Below are positions 33,607 to 41,839 of a stretch of DNA of 64,000 nucleotides, in pieces. Location: positions 421,731 to 485,730 of the forward strand of contig NZ_MPCX01000001.1 of NCBI RefSeq assembly GCF_001874145.1, in the 5' to 3' direction. The DNA comes from Lacinutrix sp. MedPE-SW (GTDB taxonomy: Bacteria; Bacteroidota; Bacteroidia; Flavobacteriales; Flavobacteriaceae). Position 1 is the stretch's first letter. The number at the start of each line of letters is the position of its first letter. A program made the translations under genes and the position numbers. Under the pieces are notes generated by a model. The model did not search any database and was not told the DNA's origin. It saw only the letters and a list, made by a program, of their open reading frames with translations.

Positions 33607-34323
33607 TTAATCTTCATCAAAAAAGAACTGGTGAATATCGATAATTCCACCACGACTTATTTGAACCAGATCTTGCGTGTCTTTTAAAAAGATGCCTAAG
33701 GAGCGCTCGTTATAAAGTAGTTTCATACTTGGAGAGTAATCTGTAACTACATACATATCTCCTGATAGTTTGAAAAAAGGTATTACTAATTTACTATTTA
33801 CCTTTACACCTTTGTTAACCACTTTACCTTCTTTTAAAGTGCTTTTAATTTCGGAAGTACTCTCCATATTTGAAGACACTTTTACATAGGACACCATCAT
33901 GTTAAGCCACTCGGTATCATCTATTAAATACCAGCTCACTTTATCGAAATTAATACCATATTCACTTATCCATCCTGCGGAAGTAAAGCCGAAAAGGACT
34001 TGTTTTTTACCATTTAATTCTGGTTTATCGGCTGGAGTAAATTCTTGAATTTTAAAAGTCATTACAGATACTGAAGACATATCTTTTAACTTTTTACCAT
34101 TAAAGTCTAAAGTTTTTAATGAGAAGCTAGTAAGTTCTGGATGGTTAGATAAAACCCATTGTGTTGCTGTTAATTCTGCTTGTTCTTTCATTTCTTCTAC
34201 AGCTGCAATACCTGCTCCAATGGCTAGTATTCCTGCTACAGCCGCAGCTCCGTCTTTTTGAGCTTCAATCTTTTGAGGTAAAAAACATAGAAATGCAATT
34301 AGAATTAAAATAGTTTTTTTCAT
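33607..34323 (-). CDS. Exported protein of unknown function
   Basis: The 238-residue protein has a clear signal peptide (MKKTILILIAFLCFLPQKIEAQ) and then a small-residue segment (AAVAGILAIGAGIAAVEEM) that could be a second membrane-inserting or glycine-zipper-like helix at ~27-46. The rest is soluble and beta-rich (VLFGFTSAGWISEYGINFDKVS, GDMYVVTDYSPSMK). I do not recognise a family. It stands alone between the restriction operon and fnr and is flanked by near-identical 27-28-bp direct repeats, so it may have been inserted separately. Confidence 0.65.
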   Translation of the reverse strand: MKKTILILIAFLCFLPQKIEAQKDGAAAVAGILAIGAGIAAVEEMKEQAELTATQWVLSNHPELTSFSLKTLDFNGKKLKDMSSVSVMTFKIQEFTPADKPELNGKKQVLFGFTSAGWISEYGINFDKVSWYLIDDTEWLNMMVSYVKVSSNMESTSEIKSTLKEGKVVNKGVKVNSKLVIPFFKLSGDMYVVTDYSPSMKLLYNERSLGIFLKDTQDLVQISRGGIIDIHQFFFDED

Positions 34324-34690
34324 GTTATTGATTAATATTAGTTAGATAAAAATTTTAATAGCGCGCCTCTTTTGCTTAAAAATAAGCGAATACCAATAAA
34401 TTTAAGCGAAAATCTTGGTATGAGAGGTTTTAAATATAAAACCTTTTTTAAAGAATTGATTTGTATAAAATCGTAAATTTTAAAAAAAATTATAATGCTG
34501 TTTCTAAATATGATGTACTAGTCTGGCGCACAGTTTAAAACCTCGTTATATGGTTTTATGTATTTTAAATAATTATGTAGTGATTATAAAGATGGTTGTG
34601 TTGTAACTTCTATTCATAGGCAAAAGATTAAGCTCATTTTTTTAGAAAGTACTAGTGAAGTGATTATTATTCAATAATAAATACAATTTA
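34324..34690. other. Non-coding 367-bp gap between the exported-protein gene and fnr
   Basis: No plausible gene is present. It contains two TAAGCGAA copies (34383-34390, 34403-34410), a short inverted repeat ATACCAA / TTGGTAT (34390-34396, 34415-34421), and the right copy of the 28-bp direct repeat, which adjoins an imperfect palindrome of the form AGGTTTTA...TAAAACCT near 34425-34444. No promoter matching TAnnTTTG on the minus strand is evident for the exported-protein gene. Confidence 0.6.
34431..34458 (+). repeat. Direct repeat, right copy
   Basis: This is the partner of the repeat at 33551-33577. The two copies are identical except for one additional T in the central T run. Confidence 0.6.
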
Positions 34691-35398
34691 CTACAAGCCT
34701 TCTATTAATTTGTAGAGGGCTTTTTTATCTGTTATCTTTATTCGTTTACCATCTGTAGTAATCCATTTTTCTTTTTTAAAAACAGTTAATGTTCTAATGC
34801 AAGCTTCTTTTGCTGTGCCTACAATACTAGCAATATCCTCACGAGTTAATATTACAGCTATATAGCCCTCATTGTCTTTACCAAAATTATCTTCAAGATA
34901 CCGTAGTGTTTCTGCAATACGTTGTTTCACTGTTTTTTGTGCCATGTTTACAATAACATCATCTGCAAATTTTAAATCTTTAGCCATATGTTTTAATATA
35001 GCTTTGGTAAATTCTACGTTATTATCAACACTTTCATGAAGGTGGTTTTTAGGAATATAGCAAACCTCCATATCGTTTATAGCTATAGCAGTAAGGTTTG
35101 TTTTTTCTGAAGTTATTACAGAACGTTGTCCTAAAACTTCTCCTTTCGCTGCTATTTTTACTATTTGACTTTTTCCATTGTCACTCATCTTTGACAATTT
35201 AGAAACACCATCACGAACACAAAAAACACCATTTAACTTTTCACCTTCTTGAAAAATAGCTTCACCTTTTTTTATTGTTTTTGTGATTTTACTATCTGAT
35301 ATTCGCTTAAGCTCTTCCTTTTTTAAAACTTTTAAAACGTTTAATTGTTTTATGATGCAATTCTCGCATCTGCTATGTTTTTGTTGGTTTTTGTTCAC
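34691..35398 (-). CDS. fnr: Crp/Fnr-family regulator of the cbb3 oxidase cluster
   Basis: The 235-residue protein has a cyclic-nucleotide-like beta-barrel (KKGEAIFQEGEKLNGVFCV), a dimer helix and a C-terminal winged helix with ILTREDIASIVGTAKEACIR. The recognition helix keeps the Glu and Arg of the Fnr E-xx-SR pattern but has Ile for Ser. Cysteines at 11, 14 (CENC) and 113 (EVCYIP, matching Fnr Cys122) are present; the third N-terminal Cys of Fnr is absent and Cys60 is extra. An oxygen-sensing cluster is therefore possible but not certain. The start is GTG. It is divergent from ccoI; three matching dyads in front of ccoI, ccoS and hemN are its likely targets. Confidence 0.88.
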   Translation of the reverse strand: MNKNQQKHSRCENCIIKQLNVLKVLKKEELKRISDSKITKTIKKGEAIFQEGEKLNGVFCVRDGVSKLSKMSDNGKSQIVKIAAKGEVLGQRSVITSEKTNLTAIAINDMEVCYIPKNHLHESVDNNVEFTKAILKHMAKDLKFADDVIVNMAQKTVKQRIAETLRYLEDNFGKDNEGYIAVILTREDIASIVGTAKEACIRTLTVFKKEKWITTDGKRIKITDKKALYKLIEGL

Positions 35399-35460
35399 GT
35401 TATAAATATAATTAAATACGTTTTCTTGACTTAAAATTTAAATAATCTTTTTTATTAACT

Positions 35461-35474
35461 ATGACAAAAGTCAT
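35461..35474 (+). promoter_or_regulatory. Fnr-type operator upstream of ccoI
   Basis: ATGACAAAAGTCAT is a perfect ATGAC-N4-GTCAT dyad. Its centre is 36.5 bp before the last base of AACCTTTG (35497-35504), a -7-like element with one mismatch. This places the dyad near -41, the position for class II activation. It lies in the 136-bp gap between divergent fnr and ccoI, so it could also act on fnr. Confidence 0.75.
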
Positions 35475-35534
35475 GGTTTAATAATTTGCGTATAATAACC
35501 TTTGCCATAGGTATAATGAGTAAATTAATTAACT

Positions 35535-37943
35535 ATGGATAACTGTTTTCATTGTGGTGATGAATGCAAAACAAATAAAATAAAGCATGACAACAAGTGC
35601 TTTTGCTGTAATGGTTGTAAAACTGTTTACGATATTTTGAATGATAATGATCTCTCGTATTATTATGATTTAGAACACACACCTGGTAATACACCTTTTA
35701 TTCAAGAAGGCAAATTTGATTTTTTAGATAATGAACAAATAGTTAGTAAACTTTTAGAGTTTAACGAGCAAGATATACAAGTTGTCTCTTTATTAATACC
35801 AACTATTCATTGCAGTTCATGTATATGGGTATTGGAAAACCTTAATAAATTAAATGCTGCTGTAAAAACGTCACAAGTAAATTTTCCAAAAAAAACAGTT
35901 AGAATCACATTTTCTTCGAAAGAAATGACATTAAAAGACTTGGTTATTTTGCTTTCTAGAATAGCTTACGAACCTTACATTTCTCTAGAAGATGCTAGCA
36001 AAAGTAAGCCTAAAATAAACAGAAGCCTAATCTACAAATTAGGTGTTGCAGGTTTTGCTTTTGGTAACATTATGTTTCTTTCTTTTCCTGAATATTTTGA
36101 GGTTGATGAATTTTGGCTTGATAAATTTAAGCACATTTTTCGTTGGTTAATGTTTGCTTTCGCTCTTCCTGTTTTACTCTATTCTAGTAGTGATTATTTT
36201 ATTTCTGCATATAAAGGACTACGATCAAAAATCTTAAATATAGATGTGCCAATCGCCATTGGGATTTCTGTATTATTTATTAGGTCTTCAGTAGAAATAC
36301 TCATGGATTATGGATCAGGTTTTTTTGATAGCATGTCTGGTTTAGTTTTCTTTTTATTACTTGGTAAATTCTTTCAGCAAAAAACATATGCTTTTTTATC
36401 ATTTGAGCGTGATTACAAATCTTACTTTCCTATTGCTGTAACTCGATTAATAAAAAAAGACTCTTCAAAATTAGAAGAACAAACTCAGATTTACGATGTT
36501 AAAAAAGGTGACCGATTACTTATTAGACATTTAGAATTACTACCTGTAGATGCTGTATTAATAAATGGCAATGCACTCATAGATTATAGCTTTGTAACTG
36601 GTGAGGCAGAGCCTATTACAAAAACATCTGGCGATCAATTATTTGCTGGAGGAAGACAACAAGCAGGCCCAATAGAAGTTGAAGTTTTAAAAACTGTAGA
36701 ACAAAGTTACCTCACACAGCTGTGGTCTAACGATATATTCAAAAAAAACAGTCGTAATGTTTTTGAAACTCTAACTGATAGTATTAGCAAACGGTTTACT
36801 ATTACATTAATTATTATAGCTCTAATCGCGACAATTTTTTGGTTATTTATAGATTCATATTTAGCATTAAATGTATTTACAGCAGTCTTAATTGTGGCAT
36901 GTCCTTGTGCTATTGCTCTTGCTGCTCCTTTTACACTTGGTAATCTATTACGCATTTTTGGACGTCATAAATTATATATAAAAGACAGTTCTGTAATAGA
37001 ACAGATGGCAAATATTAATACTATTGTATTTGATAAAACTGGAACAATAACAACAAGTAAAAAAAATGCTATTGTATATGAAGGTATTTCTTTAACTAAA
37101 GAAGAACAATCCCTATTAACAAGTACGCTACGTGCCTCTAATCATCCTTTAAGCAGATCTTTGTATGCTATCCTAGATAAAAATAACATTTGCACTTTAG
37201 ATGATTACAAAGAAGATATTGGGCAAGGTATTACTGCTATTATTAATCATCAAAAAATTAAAGTTGGCTCATTTAATTATGTGAATAATAAAGAAAGTAA
37301 ACAAACCTTAAAAACACATAATAGAACTGCTATACATATAAGCACAGAAAACACTTATAAAGGTTGCTATGCATTTTTTAACGAGTACCGAGATGGCGTA
37401 GAAGAAGTCTTTAATAAGTTAAGTAACACGTATAAAATAGTCATTCTCTCTGGTGATAATGATGGCGAAAAAGCATACTTAGAAGCAATGCTTCCCAAAA
37501 ATACAACCATACTTTTTAACCAAAAGCCAGAAGACAAACTTAATTATATTAAAAAAGAACAAGCGTTAGGCTTTAATGTATTAATGATAGGAGATGGACT
37601 CAATGATGCTGGAGCATTAGCACAAAGTAATGTAGGTATATCTATTTCAGAAAACGTCAACATCTTTTCACCTGCTTGCGATGGTATTTTAGACGCATCA
37701 AAGTTTAAACATATACCAAAATATTTATCCCTTTCAAAAAAGGGAATAAAGATTATTAAATATGCTTTTATCTTTTCATTATTCTACAATTTAATTGGAT
37801 TAGGTTTTGCAATCACTGGTCAATTAAAGCCCGTTGTAGCTGCTATTTTAATGCCACTAAGCTCAATAAGCATTGTAATATTTACAACTCTCACAACCCA
37901 TTTTATTGGAAAAAAACTAAAGATAAAAACCAATATACCATGA
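35535..37943 (+). CDS. ccoI: Copper-translocating P1B-type ATPase for cbb3 oxidase assembly
   Basis: The 802-residue protein starts with a Cys-rich segment (CFHCGDECK, CFCCNGCKTVYDIL) and a heavy-metal-associated domain with IHCSSCIW (~97). Membrane helices enclose the CPC metal site in IVACPCAIALAAPF. P-type ATPase motifs are FVTGEAEPI, the phosphorylation site FDKTGTIT, the P1B HP pair (SNHPLSRSL) and MIGDGLNDAGAL. It is the CcoI/FixI copper exporter that supplies Cu for the oxidase. An Fnr-type dyad precedes it, and its stop overlaps the next small frame by 4 bp. Confidence 0.95.
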   Translation: MDNCFHCGDECKTNKIKHDNKCFCCNGCKTVYDILNDNDLSYYYDLEHTPGNTPFIQEGKFDFLDNEQIVSKLLEFNEQDIQVVSLLIPTIHCSSCIWVLENLNKLNAAVKTSQVNFPKKTVRITFSSKEMTLKDLVILLSRIAYEPYISLEDASKSKPKINRSLIYKLGVAGFAFGNIMFLSFPEYFEVDEFWLDKFKHIFRWLMFAFALPVLLYSSSDYFISAYKGLRSKILNIDVPIAIGISVLFIRSSVEILMDYGSGFFDSMSGLVFFLLLGKFFQQKTYAFLSFERDYKSYFPIAVTRLIKKDSSKLEEQTQIYDVKKGDRLLIRHLELLPVDAVLINGNALIDYSFVTGEAEPITKTSGDQLFAGGRQQAGPIEVEVLKTVEQSYLTQLWSNDIFKKNSRNVFETLTDSISKRFTITLIIIALIATIFWLFIDSYLALNVFTAVLIVACPCAIALAAPFTLGNLLRIFGRHKLYIKDSSVIEQMANINTIVFDKTGTITTSKKNAIVYEGISLTKEEQSLLTSTLRASNHPLSRSLYAILDKNNICTLDDYKEDIGQGITAIINHQKIKVGSFNYVNNKESKQTLKTHNRTAIHISTENTYKGCYAFFNEYRDGVEEVFNKLSNTYKIVILSGDNDGEKAYLEAMLPKNTTILFNQKPEDKLNYIKKEQALGFNVLMIGDGLNDAGALAQSNVGISISENVNIFSPACDGILDASKFKHIPKYLSLSKKGIKIIKYAFIFSLFYNLIGLGFAITGQLKPVVAAILMPLSSISIVIFTTLTTHFIGKKLKIKTNIP

Positions 37944-38182
37944 ATAAAGAAACACAAAATATATCTATAGAAATAGAACATTTAAAAGCTGTAGCATTAA
38001 ACCAAACTTGTAATGAATGTTCTGTTATGAAAAATTACATCTCAAATCAATACCATCAATTACATTCAAAATTTCAAGCATTAGAAAAATTAGGTCAATC
38101 AAACCTCTTAAAAAATCAACCACACTCGACACAAGAAATAAAAAAGTCTATTTCAATTTTAGGACTCTATGTTTTAGTATAA
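37940..38182 (+). CDS. Small unknown protein between ccoI and ccoS
   Basis: The 80-residue protein starts at an ATGA overlap with the ccoI stop, a strong sign of co-translation. It is soluble with a C-x2-C pair (TCNECSVMKNY) and a coiled-coil-like stretch (NQYHQLHSKFQALEKL), ending in a short hydrophobic tail (SISILGLYVLV). I know no named family. A role in oxidase assembly or copper handling fits the location but is inference. Confidence 0.55.
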   Translation: MNKETQNISIEIEHLKAVALNQTCNECSVMKNYISNQYHQLHSKFQALEKLGQSNLLKNQPHSTQEIKKSISILGLYVLV

Positions 38183-38207
38183 AAAATACGTGATAAATTT
38201 TACAAAA

Positions 38208-38221
38208 CTGATAAAAGTCAT
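38208..38221 (+). promoter_or_regulatory. Fnr-type operator upstream of ccoS
   Basis: CTGATAAAAGTCAT keeps the TGAY-N4-GTCAt dyad (one half TGAT, the other GTCA). Its centre is 36.5 bp before the last base of TAATTTTA (38244-38251), a -7-like element with one mismatch. It would drive the ccoS-ccoNO-ccoQ-ccoP-ccoG-ccoH transcript. Confidence 0.65.
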
Positions 38222-38270
38222 CTTTTTTAAAATAGTGCAACAGTAATTTTACAGCATAATTTAAACAGGT

Positions 38271-38462
38271 ATGAACATCATTTATATGCTTTTAGCAATA
38301 AGCGTTATTGTGGCGCTAATTTTTTTTGTGACATTCATTTTGTCTGTAAAAAGAGGACAATATGATGACACATATACACCATCTATACGCATGCTTTTTG
38401 ACGATGAACTTGTAATAGATAAAGATTCAAATAAAAAGAAACCTAAAAACCAAACCAATTAA
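38271..38462 (+). CDS. ccoS: cbb3-type oxidase assembly protein CcoS
   Basis: The 63-residue protein has one N-terminal membrane helix (YMLLAISVIVALIFFVTFIL) and the CcoS signature KRGQYDDTYTPSIRMLFDDE. CcoS is needed for cofactor insertion into the cbb3 oxidase. It has its own Fnr-type dyad upstream and precedes ccoNO by 19 bp. Confidence 0.92.
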   Translation: MNIIYMLLAISVIVALIFFVTFILSVKRGQYDDTYTPSIRMLFDDELVIDKDSNKKKPKNQTN

Positions 38463-38481
38463 AAGATTAACTAAAGTAACT

Positions 38482-40686
38482 ATGGAAGTACAAAAATTCT
38501 ATTATGACAATAAAATTGTAAGACATTTTATTGTAGCGACAATGTTTTGGGGAATTGTAGGCATGTCTGTTGGGCTATTATTAGCCTTCATGTTTTTATT
38601 CCCTAACCTAACAGATGGCATATCATGGCTAAGTTTTGGTCGTTTACGTCCACTACACACTAATGCCGTAATTTTTGCCTTTGTAGGTAATGCCATTTTC
38701 GCAGGTGTATATTATTCTACACAACGTCTATTGAAAGCTAGAATGTGGAAAGACTGGCTAAGTAAACTAAATTTTTGGGGATGGCAAGCCATTATTGTTG
38801 GTGCTGCAATTACACTTCCATTAGGCTACACTACATCAAAAGAATATGCAGAATTAGAATGGCCTTTTGATATTGCAATTGCATTAATTTGGGTGGTTTT
38901 TGGTGCTAACTTAATTGGTACAATTTTTAAAAGAAGACAGCGTCATCTCTATGTCGCTATTTGGTTTTACTTAGGAACATTTGTTACAGTAGCTGTCCTT
39001 CATATTGTAAATAGTATTGAAATACCTGTAAGTGCTTTAAAGAGCTATTCGGTTTATGCTGGAGTACAAGATGCCTTAGTCCAATGGTGGTACGGCCACA
39101 ATGCTGTAGCATTCTTTTTAACGACTCCATTTTTAGGCTTAATGTATTATTTTGTTCCAAAAGCTGCTAATAGACCTGTTTATTCTTATAGGTTATCAAT
39201 TGTTCACTTTTGGTCACTAATTTTTATTTACATATGGGCTGGACCACATCACCTGCTCTATTCTGCACTTCCAGATTGGGCACAAAACTTAGGTGTTGCC
39301 TTTTCCATTATGCTTATAGCACCTTCTTGGGGAGGTATGATAAACGGACTATTAACTTTACGAGGTGCATGGGACAAAGTTCGTACAGATCCAGTGCTTA
39401 AGTTTATGGTTGTTGCTATTACAGGTTATGGTATGGCAACTTTTGAAGGCCCAATGCTATCTCTTAAAAACATTAATGCCATTGCTCACTTTAGTGATTG
39501 GATTATAGCACACGTTCACGTTGGAGCCTTAGCATGGAATGGATTTTTAACTTTTGGTATGGTTTATTGGATGGTTCCAAAACTATTTAAAACAAAACTA
39601 TGGTCAATACAATTGGCAAACTTTCATTTCTGGATAGGTACATTAGGTATTATTTTATATGCACTACCAATGTATGTTGCGGGATTCGTACAAGCCTCTA
39701 TGTGGAAACAATTTAATCCAGATGGTACATTAACCTATGGTAACTTTCTAGAAACTGTTAGTGAAATTATACCAATGTACTGGATGCGTGCGATTGGTGG
39801 TACAATGTTTATTATTGGTGCTTTAATTGGTGTTTATAATATAATTATGACAGCGCGATCTGGTAGCAAAGTTACTGATGAATTAGCCGAAGCTGCTCCA
39901 CTACAAAAAGTAACAAAAAAACGTACTAATAAAGAAGGTTATCATACTTGGTTGGAAAGACGACCAGTTAAACTAACCATTTTCGCTACTATAGCAATAC
40001 TTATTGGTGGTATGGTACAAATAATACCTTCACTAATGGTAGATGATTATATTCCTGTTATCTCAAGTGTAAAACCTTACACGCCACTAGAATTAGAAGG
40101 ACGTGATATTTATATAAGAGAAAGTTGTGTGTCTTGTCATTCTCAAATGATTCGTCCATTTAGAAGTGAGGTAGAACGTTATGGAGAATACTCTAAAGCA
40201 GGTGAATACATTTATGATCACCCTTTCCTTTGGGGTAGTAAACGTACAGGACCAGATTTAATGCGTATTGGAGGGAAATATAGTGATAATTGGCATTTAA
40301 GTCATTTTTACGATCCACAAACAACATCTGAAGGTTCTATAATGCCTTCATATAAATGGCTTATTAAAAACAAGTTAGACAAAAGTTTAACTGAAAACAA
40401 GATGAAAGCCATGAAAAGTTTAGGCGTGCCATATACCGATGAGGACATTTCTCGAGCACAACAATGGATGAATGAACAAGGAACAACCATTGAAAAAAAT
40501 CTATATAACGATCCTGACTTTGCAAAAACATACGAGGCAGATAAAAAATATGCCAAAGAAAACAATGAAGCTTTTATTGAAATGAGAAATCGCGAAGTAA
40601 CTGCACTAATTGCATACTTACAACGATTAGGAACAGATATTAAAATTACAACTGCAGAAAAAACTGCACTTCAAAAAAACGAATAG
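38482..40686 (+). CDS. ccoNO: cbb3-type cytochrome c oxidase, fused subunits I and II (CcoN-CcoO)
   Basis: The 734-residue protein joins CcoN (12 helices, ~1-480) and CcoO (~500-700), as is usual in Bacteroidota. The CcoN part shows heme b and CuB ligands such as LRPLHTNAVIFAF, QWWYGHNAVAFFLT, GPHHLLYSALPDW and HFSDWIIAHVHVGAL. The CcoO part has a membrane anchor and a c-type heme site, ESCVSCHSQMIRPF. It is the oxygen-reducing, proton-pumping core with high oxygen affinity, in the inner membrane. A two-base spacer separates it from ccoQ. Confidence 0.96.
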   Translation: MEVQKFYYDNKIVRHFIVATMFWGIVGMSVGLLLAFMFLFPNLTDGISWLSFGRLRPLHTNAVIFAFVGNAIFAGVYYSTQRLLKARMWKDWLSKLNFWGWQAIIVGAAITLPLGYTTSKEYAELEWPFDIAIALIWVVFGANLIGTIFKRRQRHLYVAIWFYLGTFVTVAVLHIVNSIEIPVSALKSYSVYAGVQDALVQWWYGHNAVAFFLTTPFLGLMYYFVPKAANRPVYSYRLSIVHFWSLIFIYIWAGPHHLLYSALPDWAQNLGVAFSIMLIAPSWGGMINGLLTLRGAWDKVRTDPVLKFMVVAITGYGMATFEGPMLSLKNINAIAHFSDWIIAHVHVGALAWNGFLTFGMVYWMVPKLFKTKLWSIQLANFHFWIGTLGIILYALPMYVAGFVQASMWKQFNPDGTLTYGNFLETVSEIIPMYWMRAIGGTMFIIGALIGVYNIIMTARSGSKVTDELAEAAPLQKVTKKRTNKEGYHTWLERRPVKLTIFATIAILIGGMVQIIPSLMVDDYIPVISSVKPYTPLELEGRDIYIRESCVSCHSQMIRPFRSEVERYGEYSKAGEYIYDHPFLWGSKRTGPDLMRIGGKYSDNWHLSHFYDPQTTSEGSIMPSYKWLIKNKLDKSLTENKMKAMKSLGVPYTDEDISRAQQWMNEQGTTIEKNLYNDPDFAKTYEADKKYAKENNEAFIEMRNREVTALIAYLQRLGTDIKITTAEKTALQKNE

Positions 40687-40688
40687 TT

Positions 40689-40880
40689 ATGTTAAAATAT
40701 ATTAAAGGAAATCTAGAACAAATAGATGGCGTAGAAGTCTATCCAATAATTTCATTATTAATATTCTTTATCTTTTTCTCACTCCTATTTTGGTGGGTTT
40801 TTACAGCCAAAAAATCACACATATCTGAAGTTAGTAATATTCCGCTAGAAGATGATACTATTAAAACCAACCACAACTAA
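40689..40880 (+). CDS. ccoQ: CcoQ-like small subunit of cbb3 oxidase
   Basis: The 63-residue protein has one membrane helix (IISLLIFFIFFSLLFWWVFTA) and a short polar tail, the usual CcoQ size and position between ccoNO and ccoP. CcoQ stabilises the complex. Assignment rests on position and topology more than on sequence motifs. Confidence 0.85.
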   Translation: MLKYIKGNLEQIDGVEVYPIISLLIFFIFFSLLFWWVFTAKKSHISEVSNIPLEDDTIKTNHN

Positions 40881-40882
40881 TT

Positions 40883-41836
40883 ATGAGAACAACAGCATCA
40901 TTTTTAAGACTCTTATTTTTTTTCATATTATCAATAACTACCATAGAATGGGTTTATGAAACAAATGAAGAATGGGCCATGTTTACCCAACCATTTTTTT
41001 GGGTTATTATTGGTACAGTTATGCTTTTTGCTTTTGCTTTTGAAATTTGCATTGAAGCATTAAAATCTATCTTATTTAGAACATTATCAATAGAACAACA
41101 AGATACTTACCTGAAAAAAGAAGCCTTAAGAAAAGACAACCAATTTAAATGGTTTAGAGATACCTATAAAAAACTATTAGGTAGTAAAGCTATAGAAGAA
41201 GAACACGAAATAATACTCGATCACAATTACGATGGTATTCAAGAATTGGATAACAACTTGCCACCATGGTGGGTATATATGTTTTATGCTACTATAATTT
41301 TTGCTTTAGTTTATTTTATTCGTTTTGAAGTATTTAACGACTATAATCAAGCCGAAGAATATGAGGCTGAAATCGCAGAAGCCAAAATTGAAATTGAAGC
41401 ATGGAAAAAAACAGCTAAAGACTTAGTAGATGTAAATACTGTAACGTTATTAACAGACGCTTCAGATTTAAAGATAGGAAAGAAAATATTTACTACAAAT
41501 TGTATTGCTTGCCATAAAGCAGATGGTGGTGGCGGCATTGGCCCAAACTTAACCGATAAATATTGGATTTTAGGCGGTGGAATTAAAAACGTATTTAATA
41601 CCATTTCTGAAGGTGGACGTAGTGGAAAAGGGATGATTTCTTGGAAATCAGACCTAAAACCAGCCGAAATGGCTCAAGTAGCAAGTTATGTACTCTCATT
41701 TCAAGGTACAATACCTGCAGAACCTAAAGCTGCTGAAGGTGATTTATGGATAGACCCAAACGCTCCTATTGATACTCAAGAAGCTATTCCAGAAGTTGAA
41801 AAAGACTCAATAACTGCAGAACTAACAATTAAATAA
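40883..41836 (+). CDS. ccoP: cbb3-type oxidase diheme-like subunit CcoP, single-heme form
   Basis: The 317-residue protein has two N-terminal membrane helices (~8-26, ~36-58), a third at ~132-148 preceded by the CcoP motif DGIQELDNNLPPWWVYMF, and one c-type heme site, NCIACHKADGGGGIGPNLTD (CIACH 207-211). Methionine ligands lie downstream. Proteobacterial CcoP carries two CxxCH sites; only one is present here, as is common in Bacteroidota. It carries electrons into CcoNO. It starts 2 bp after ccoQ. Confidence 0.93.
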   Translation: MRTTASFLRLLFFFILSITTIEWVYETNEEWAMFTQPFFWVIIGTVMLFAFAFEICIEALKSILFRTLSIEQQDTYLKKEALRKDNQFKWFRDTYKKLLGSKAIEEEHEIILDHNYDGIQELDNNLPPWWVYMFYATIIFALVYFIRFEVFNDYNQAEEYEAEIAEAKIEIEAWKKTAKDLVDVNTVTLLTDASDLKIGKKIFTTNCIACHKADGGGGIGPNLTDKYWILGGGIKNVFNTISEGGRSGKGMISWKSDLKPAEMAQVASYVLSFQGTIPAEPKAAEGDLWIDPNAPIDTQEAIPEVEKDSITAELTIK

Positions 41837-41839
41837 TAA

